Part shown: positions 59,086 to 64,000 of the stretch, piece after piece
Numbering within the stretch: position 1 is the first letter of the stretch
Layout of the letters: each line of letters opens with the position of its first letter
Source: Bryobacteraceae bacterium
GTDB lineage: Bacteria; Acidobacteriota; Terriglobia; Bryobacterales; Bryobacteraceae
Direction of reading: 5' to 3'
Length of the DNA stretch: 64,000 bases
NCBI GenBank assembly: GCA_025056865.1
Contig: JANWVO010000048.1
Coordinates: 62,001 to 126,000, forward strand
Notes under the pieces: generated by a model
What the model saw: the letters and a program-made list of their open reading frames with translations, nothing else
Databases searched by the model: none
Told to the model about the DNA's origin: nothing
Program-made: the position numbers and the translations under genes

Positions 59086-59429
59086 CGTCTCACGCCGATT
59101 GTAGCCTGCGGGACGGACGCGCAGCCCTGCCAGGTCCTTGCCTGCGTTTCAAGCTGCGCCAGCAGGCCGCGCGTGTCCACGCCCCGGTGTTCCGGCAGGT
59201 AGCCCGCCAGCTTCCGCATCGCCCTGCGCGCCTGGAGCACGGCCCCTTCGAAGTTGCCGCGCGATGCATGATGGTGCGCCGCCGCCCAATGGACCAGCCC
59301 CTGCAAAAAGAAACGCTCTGTGCGGGGCGCCGCGTTCCAGGCCGCTTCGAATTCCTCGTGCGCCTCGAAGTACCGGCCGGACTCGAACAGCGCGAAGCCC
59401 CGGGCGAGGTGGTCCGCCGGATGCACCAT
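59082..59429 (-). CDS. DUF309-family protein
   Basis: A 115-residue all-helical protein. The family motif is ARGFALFESGRYFEAHEEFEAAW (with HEEFE), followed by FLQGLVHWAAAHHHASRGNFEGA. DUF309 proteins have a TPR-like helical hairpin fold and an unknown role. It heads a three-gene leftward unit with the Asp-box and HyuB genes. Its start is only 12 bases from the start of the divergent DUF1080 gene, so the two share a very small promoter region. Confidence 0.85.
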   Translation of the reverse strand: MVHPADHLARGFALFESGRYFEAHEEFEAAWNAAPRTERFFLQGLVHWAAAHHHASRGNFEGAVLQARRAMRKLAGYLPEHRGVDTRGLLAQLETQARTWQGCASVPQATIGVRR

Positions 59430-59441
59430 GATAGGAATGTG

Positions 59442-60227
59442 ATGCTGCGAAGCGCCCTCTGGTTGTTGTTCCCCGCGGTGCTGATCGCGGAAGGGCCGGT
59501 CCGGCCAGCGAAGAAAATCGTGCTTTTCAACGGGCGCGACCTCGCGAACTTCTATGTTTCCCTGAAGGACTCAGGCCGCGAGGATCCGAAGCGTGTTTTC
59601 ACCGTCCAGAACGGGATGATCCGCATTTCAGGCGAAGCCTGGGGCGCGCTGACAACAGAACGGGAGTACGCCGACTACCGGCTGGTTGTCGAATGGAAAT
59701 GGGGGGGTAAGACCTGGCCGCCGCGCGAAGACAATGCGCGCGACAGCGGCATCCTGCTGCACGGAACGGGCGCGGACGGCGCGGCGGGCAATGGCTGGCT
59801 GGAGTCGATCGAGTATCAGATCATCGAGGGCGGCACGGGCGATCTCATCGTCGTGGCAGGCGCCGGGCGGCCGCAGGTGACCGTGGAGGCGGAGAAGCGC
59901 GCCGACGGACAGCTCTACTGGAAGCCGGGCGCGCAGCGCGTCACCGTGGACCGGGGCCGGATCAACTGGTACGGCCGCGACATGGCCTGGCAGGACCGCA
60001 AGGGCTTCCGCGGCAGGGCGGATGTCGAGAAGCCCATGGGCCAGTGGAACCGCAGCGAGATCATCGCCCGCGGCGGGAATCTGACGTTCTATCTGAATGG
60101 ACGCATTGTGAATCAGGCGCTGGATTCCAGCCACCGGCAGGGGAAGATTCAATTGCAGAGCGAGGGCGCGGAGATTTTCATCCGCAGGATCGAACTGCAC
60201 CCGTTGCCACGGAGCGGGAAACCATGA
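59442..60227 (+). CDS. exported DUF1080 (3-keto-disaccharide hydrolase-like) protein
   Basis: A 261-residue protein with an N-terminal signal (MLRSALWLLFPAVLIAEG). The concanavalin-like sandwich has the hallmarks VLFNGRDLANFYV, YRLVVEWKWGG, RDSGILLHG, ESIEYQIIEGGTGD, and QWNRSEIIARG near the end. Some DUF1080 members hydrolyse 3-keto-glycosides; a role in carbohydrate breakdown is inferred. AGGA stands 5 bases before the ATG. Its stop overlaps the next gene by ATGA. Confidence 0.88.
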   Translation: MLRSALWLLFPAVLIAEGPVRPAKKIVLFNGRDLANFYVSLKDSGREDPKRVFTVQNGMIRISGEAWGALTTEREYADYRLVVEWKWGGKTWPPREDNARDSGILLHGTGADGAAGNGWLESIEYQIIEGGTGDLIVVAGAGRPQVTVEAEKRADGQLYWKPGAQRVTVDRGRINWYGRDMAWQDRKGFRGRADVEKPMGQWNRSEIIARGGNLTFYLNGRIVNQALDSSHRQGKIQLQSEGAEIFIRRIELHPLPRSGKP

Positions 60228-60628
60228 GCTGGTGGCGAAGGCTGTTTTCCCGGAAGGCGCAGGAGCCGCTGCGCGGCACCCCTGCCGTACGCCGGCAGAA
60301 GAACTACTCCGCTGCCAGCGGCTACGCCTACGAGTATTTCTATGAAGGCTTCCGCGATGAAGGCGGATGCCGGCGGCATTATTTCACTGTGAGCGCGGAC
60401 CGCAAGACGTGGTTCGCGATGGAGGTGGCCGTCGAAGACAGGGCCGTGGCGGAATGGGCGCGCCAGCACGGCCGCCAGCTTGCCGACAACGAGCGTTACG
60501 CCATCGCCAAGATGGCGCTGTTCGAGGCTTTCGACGAACGGCCCGGCCCGGAGGCGATGCGCGCCCCGGTGCGCGTGGACGCCAAGGCTGCCGGGCGTCT
60601 GCTGGACCGGCTGGGGATCGACGCATAA
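60224..60628 (+). CDS. small hypothetical protein
   Basis: A 134-residue soluble protein. The basic start SWWRRLFSRKAQEPLRG may be membrane-associated. The rest has an alpha+beta character (YEYFYEGFRDEGGCRRHYFTVSADRKTWFAMEV, then helices). It has no known motif. It is co-translated with the DUF1080 gene (ATGA overlap), which links it to the same process. Confidence 0.65.
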   Translation: MSWWRRLFSRKAQEPLRGTPAVRRQKNYSAASGYAYEYFYEGFRDEGGCRRHYFTVSADRKTWFAMEVAVEDRAVAEWARQHGRQLADNERYAIAKMALFEAFDERPGPEAMRAPVRVDAKAAGRLLDRLGIDA

Positions 60629-60888
60629 GACAGCGCCGCCAGTGCGGAGCGATCGCTTCCTGGAGCAACCCGGTTTTTCAGTGATGCAGCGGGTGCTGTT
60701 CCGCACCTGCACTGCGTCGGTGCGGCCTCCGGCGGGGGCGGCGCAGTGCGGCGCTGGGATGGAGGCAGCCGGCCCGCTCCTGGCGGAGACGGCGGCCCGG
60801 CACCGTCCGTTGCGCAGCGCCGACGGATTGCACGCGCTGGTGCACCGCCGCGCCGTGTCCAGCGATCGCTGGATGGCGCTCCGTTCAA
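60629..60888. other. convergent intergenic region with GCGATCGC palindromes
   Basis: 260 bases between converging genes. A perfect 16-bp palindrome TCCAGCGATCGCTGGA occupies 60858-60873, 16 bases before the malic enzyme stop, and a second GCGATCGC octamer is at 60649-60656. No T tract or convincing open frame was seen. The function is unknown. Confidence 0.4.
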
Positions 60889-63180
60889 CTACCGGGTTTC
60901 CGCCGGCGCCAGTTCCGGCTGCTGCGACTCCAGCCCCTGCGCTTCCACCACGGCCAGCGCCGCCATGTGGACGATGTCATTGACTTCGCAGCCGCGCTGC
61001 AACACGTGCACCGGCCGGGCAAATCCCATCAGGATCGGGCCGATCACTTCGCAGTTGCCCAGCCGCCAGAGCAGCTTGTAGGCAATATTGCCCGCTTCGA
61101 GGCTGGGCGCAATCAGCACATTGGCCGGGCCCGTCAGGCGGCAGAACGGATAGTCGCCGAGCATCTCCGGAGTGACCGCGGCATCGGCCATCATCTCCCC
61201 TTCGACGACGAGATCCGGCCGGCGCTGCCGCACCAGCTCCGTGGCGTGGGCCACCTTGGCGGCCAGCGGGTGGCGCGACGAGCCGAACGTCGAAAACGAA
61301 AGCATGGCGATGCGCGGCTCGATGTCGAAGCTGCGCACCGTGTCCGCGCTCAGGATGGCGATCTCGGCCAGGTCCTCGGCTGTCGGCTCGATGTTCACGG
61401 TGGTGTCCGCGATGAAGTAGAGCTGCCCTCTCTGCGTGATCAGCATGTACATGCCGGCCACTTTCTGGATTCCCTCTTTCTTCGGAATCACTTCCAGCGC
61501 CGGCCGGATCGTGTCGGCGTAGTGCTGCGTGAGCCCGGCGATCATCGCGTCGGCGTCGCCGGAATGAACCATCATCGCGGCGAACCGTGTCGGGTTGCGC
61601 ATCAGGATGGGCGCCTCGGTGTGGGTGACGCCCTTGCGCTGCCGCAGCCGCAGGTACTCCATGGTGTAAGAGTCAAACCGCGGATCCGTCTCGGGATCGA
61701 CGATTTCCACGTGCTTCTCGATGTGCAGATGGAGCTGGTGGGCGCGCGACAGGATCCGCTCCCGGTTGCCGATCAGGATGGGATGCGCGATGGCCTCGTC
61801 GATCAGGATCTGCGCGGCGCGCAGGATCTTGTCCTGCGTCCCTTCCGGGAACGCGACGCGGCGCGGGCTGCGCTGCGCCTTGTGAATGATCATGCGCATC
61901 ACTTCCTGGCTCTTGCCGAGCCGCTTCTCCAGCTCGTCCCGGTAGGCATCCAGGTCGATGTGCTTGCGCGCGACGCCTGTTTCCATCGCAGCGCGGGCCA
62001 CCGCCGGGGCCACATAAGTGAGCACGCGCGGGTCGAAGGGCTTCGGAATGATGTACTCGGGCCCGAATTCGAGCGTCTCCACGCCATAGGCGCGGCGGAC
62101 CGAATCCGGCACGTCCATGCGCGCCAGCTCGGCCAGCGCGTATGTGGCAGCCAGCTTCATTTCGTCGTTGATGGCCGTCGCGCTGACGTCGAGCGCGCCG
62201 CGGAAGATGAACGGGAAGCCGAGCACGTTGTTCACCTGGTTGGGGTAATCGCTCCGCCCCGTCGCCATGATCAGATCGTCGCGCGTCGCCTTGGCCACGT
62301 CGTACGGAATCTCCGGATCGGGGTTGGCCAGGGCGAACACGATGGGCCGCTCGGCCATGGAAAGCAGCATCTCCGGAGTGACGCAGTTGGCCACGGACAG
62401 GCCCACGAACACATCGGCGCCTTTCATGGCATCGGCCAGGGTCCGCGCTTCTGTCTTCCGGGCAAACTCCGCCTTGTACTTGTTCATCCCCTCGGTGCGC
62501 CCCTCGTAAATGACGCCCTTCGTGTCGCACATCAGGATGTTTTCCGGCTTCGCGCCCAGGCGGATGTAGTGCTTTGCGCAGGAAATGGCGCTGGCGCCTG
62601 CGCCCGAAAAAACGATTTTCACTTCGTCGATCTTCTTGCCGACCAGCGCAAGCGCATTGATCAGAGCCGCGCCGGAGATGATCGCCGTGCCGTGCTGGTC
62701 GTCATGAAACACGGGAATCTGAAGCGTGCGCTTCAGCTCTTCCTCGATTTCGAAGCACTCGGGGGCCTTGATGTCTTCCAGATTGATTCCGCCGAACGTG
62801 GGCTCGAGAATCTGGCAGACGCGGATGACTTCCTTCGGGTCTTCCGTCGCCAGCTCGATATCGAATACGTCGATATCGGCGAAGCGCTTGAACAGGACTC
62901 CCTTGCCCTCCATGACAGGCTTGCCCGCAAGCGGCCCGATGTTGCCGAGGCCTAGGACGGCAGTGCCGTTGGAAATCACCGCGACCAGATTGCCCTTGGC
63001 GGTGTACTTGTACACCAGCGAGGGATCGCGGTGGATTTCCTTGCAGGGAACCGCAACGCCCGGCGTGTAGGCAAGGCTGAGATCGCGCTGCGTGCGGCAG
63101 GGCTTGGTGGGGACGACGCTGACTTTGCCCGCGGGGGGAGTCGAGTGATATTCCAGTGCTTCCTGGTCCCGGATCGACAT
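60889..63180 (-). CDS. maeB: NADP-type malic enzyme fused to phosphotransacetylase domain
   Basis: A 763-residue MaeB-type enzyme that oxidatively decarboxylates malate to pyruvate. The malic domain (about 1-430) includes [32 protein letters not shown] and the NADP-binding [16 protein letters not shown]. The C-terminal 330 residues resemble Pta (phosphotransacetylase) with [20 protein letters not shown] and [20 protein letters not shown]; in MaeB this part is regulatory and responds to acetyl-CoA. AAAGGAGA precedes the ATG at 63180. It provides NADPH and pyruvate from C4 acids, possibly linked to the SLC13 importer. Confidence 0.94.
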   Translation of the reverse strand: MSIRDQEALEYHSTPPAGKVSVVPTKPCRTQRDLSLAYTPGVAVPCKEIHRDPSLVYKYTAKGNLVAVISNGTAVLGLGNIGPLAGKPVMEGKGVLFKRFADIDVFDIELATEDPKEVIRVCQILEPTFGGINLEDIKAPECFEIEEELKRTLQIPVFHDDQHGTAIISGAALINALALVGKKIDEVKIVFSGAGASAISCAKHYIRLGAKPENILMCDTKGVIYEGRTEGMNKYKAEFARKTEARTLADAMKGADVFVGLSVANCVTPEMLLSMAERPIVFALANPDPEIPYDVAKATRDDLIMATGRSDYPNQVNNVLGFPFIFRGALDVSATAINDEMKLAATYALAELARMDVPDSVRRAYGVETLEFGPEYIIPKPFDPRVLTYVAPAVARAAMETGVARKHIDLDAYRDELEKRLGKSQEVMRMIIHKAQRSPRRVAFPEGTQDKILRAAQILIDEAIAHPILIGNRERILSRAHQLHLHIEKHVEIVDPETDPRFDSYTMEYLRLRQRKGVTHTEAPILMRNPTRFAAMMVHSGDADAMIAGLTQHYADTIRPALEVIPKKEGIQKVAGMYMLITQRGQLYFIADTTVNIEPTAEDLAEIAILSADTVRSFDIEPRIAMLSFSTFGSSRHPLAAKVAHATELVRQRRPDLVVEGEMMADAAVTPEMLGDYPFCRLTGPANVLIAPSLEAGNIAYKLLWRLGNCEVIGPILMGFARPVHVLQRGCEVNDIVHMAALAVVEAQGLESQQPELAPAETR

Positions 63181-63287
63181 GGCCGGTCTCCTTTCCCCTC
63201 CATTCTTACACCGGAAAGCCGGAAAGTCTCCCGAGTTTCGCATCCGGTGATCCCGCCGGCGGCAGAGGGTATCCTGTGGTAGGAACC

Positions 63288-64000
63288 ATGAGCACGCCTC
63301 CGGCGCCGCCCCAGGCCGAGTTGTTCGACCGCCCGTTCTCTTTTTATCCGCCCATCCACGGCGTCGAGCACAACGAATGGCGGCTGAAAGAAGCCACGTG
63401 GAGCGAGATGGTGGTGCGCAACACGGCGCTCGATATCGAAGTCGCCATTCCGCGCCGCTATTTCGGCGAAGTGTCGGAGACCGACAAGCCGGTGATGATC
63501 GTCGGGCTGAAGCAGGAGCTCGAATACCGGATGGGCACGGTGTGGCCGGTGCGCAAGCCTGTGCTCGAAATGCCCGCGCCCGTGCTGGCCCCCTCCCCGG
63601 CGGCGGCTGCTTCTCCCGGAGAATCCAGCCGGGAGCTGCGCGGCATCGCCGCAGTGCTCGGCATCAGCCAGGACCGCACGGACACGCGGATCACGCGGCT
63701 GATCCTTGCAACCTTCTTCAGCCTCGCGGCGCTCCTGCTTGTGGTCTGGGCGGTGGTGCGCCTCACTCCGGAGACGAAGCCTTCCTTCGTCGCAAAGGAT
63801 CAGAGCTACCTCGAGCTGACGCGCGAAGACGACTACTTCGCCGTCGTACGCAAGCTCGGCCCTCCGGCCGAGGACCGCTGGCGCCCGAACTCCGGCGAAC
63901 TCCAGTACCGCGCGCTCTACTACCCGGACCGCGGCTACGCAGTCATCCTCATGGGCACGCGGCAGGAAGACGCCCGTTATATCGGCACGATGGGGCTTGG
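63288..64000 (+). CDS. single-pass membrane protein of unknown function (3' end cut)
   Basis: The frame from ATG 63288 is open to the right edge (about 237 codons). The N-terminal 145 residues are soluble, with a Pro/Ala-rich linker ([19 protein letters not shown]); a membrane helix of about 20 residues follows ([20 protein letters not shown]). The visible periplasmic part begins [18 protein letters not shown]. No family was recognised. AGGAA lies just before the ATG. It diverges from the malic enzyme gene with 107 bases between starts. Confidence 0.75.
   Translation, partial: MSTPPAPPQAELFDRPFSFYPPIHGVEHNEWRLKEATWSEMVVRNTALDIEVAIPRRYFGEVSETDKPVMIVGLKQELEYRMGTVWPVRKPVLEMPAPVLAPSPAAAASPGESSRELRGIAAVLGISQDRTDTRITRLILATFFSLAALLLVVWAVVRLTPETKPSFVAKDQSYLELTREDDYFAVVRKLGPPAEDRWRPNSGELQYRALYYPDRGYAVILMGTRQEDARYIGTMGL

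Noticed and set aside
60967-62955. Plus-strand open frame of 662 codons
   Set aside because: It is antisense to maeB, whose conserved blocks are unmistakable.

Overview
The window looks like a chromosomal segment from an acidobacterium of the Solibacter/Bryobacter type. This is inferred from gene content, not from a database match. The DNA is uniformly GC-rich. It carries a TonB-dependent receptor with an N-terminal carboxypeptidase-regulatory domain, a sulfatase, a GH95 fucosidase-like enzyme, a Tat-exported Gfo/Idh/MocA oxidoreductase, a DUF1080 protein, an SMP-30 protein and a PEP-CTERM-like protein. Together these suggest a polysaccharide-degrading heterotroph with a Gram-negative envelope. 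No rRNA, CRISPR array, prophage or intact insertion sequence was seen. Three tRNA genes (Ile-CAU, Gln-CUG, Leu-UAA) lie between ordinary genes.

Left part (1-20.9 kb). A metallo-beta-lactamase-fold protein runs off the left edge, followed by a zinc-ribbon membrane protein. A compact argC-argB-argA operon sits behind a TATAAT box overlapped by a 10-bp inverted repeat resembling arginine-repressor half sites. Next come a molybdopterin-binding-domain protein, two back-to-back terminators, a Spy/CpxP-like periplasmic protein, an SMP-30 lactonase, an RRM RNA-binding protein, thiG, and an oxidoreductase/outer-membrane-protein pair. A TPR-plus-beta-barrel protein overlaps a glycosyl-hydrolase-like gene, recalling polysaccharide export systems. 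It is followed by glutaryl-CoA dehydrogenase, a copper-binding lipoprotein, an apparently secreted methyltransferase, a glutathione peroxidase, galE and a membrane-fusion protein.

Middle part (21-36 kb). Small exported proteins, an aldo/keto reductase, a sulfatase and a GH95 enzyme come first. The GH95 gene is preceded, with a 4-base overlap, by a DUF3800 gene that has a strong promoter with an internal palindrome. A polyprenyl-phosphate glycosyltransferase diverges from lysS, which overlaps a LolC/E-type permease; serB follows. Two tandem signal peptidases I are coupled to a membrane protein with a degenerate JAMM domain.

Right part (36-64 kb). rsmI converges on an ArsR-family regulator that has no standard start codon. 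This regulator diverges from a three-gene ABC/HlyD/TolC type I secretion operon with a palindromic operator between them. Then follow a Gly/Met-rich exported protein, a glycosyltransferase-methyltransferase fusion, the heat-shock cluster hrcA-grpE-dnaJ, a processive GT2 synthase, an SLC13 transporter, the TonB-dependent receptor, an acid-sugar kinase and a xylulokinase, a PEP-CTERM-like protein, a DUF309/Asp-box/HyuB chain, a DUF1080 protein, a malic enzyme fused to a phosphotransacetylase domain, and a membrane protein cut by the right edge.

Most of the content is housekeeping and carbohydrate metabolism. The best candidates for less-described biology are the JAMM-like protein with twin signal peptidases (33.2-36.0 kb), the TPR/barrel plus glycosidase-like pair (11.8-15.4 kb), the ArsR-controlled type I secretion operon (36.9-41.9 kb) and the DUF3800-GH95 unit (25.2-28.4 kb). 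Many genes overlap by ATGA or GTGA, which supports translationally coupled operons. No single system in the window can be called new from sequence alone.
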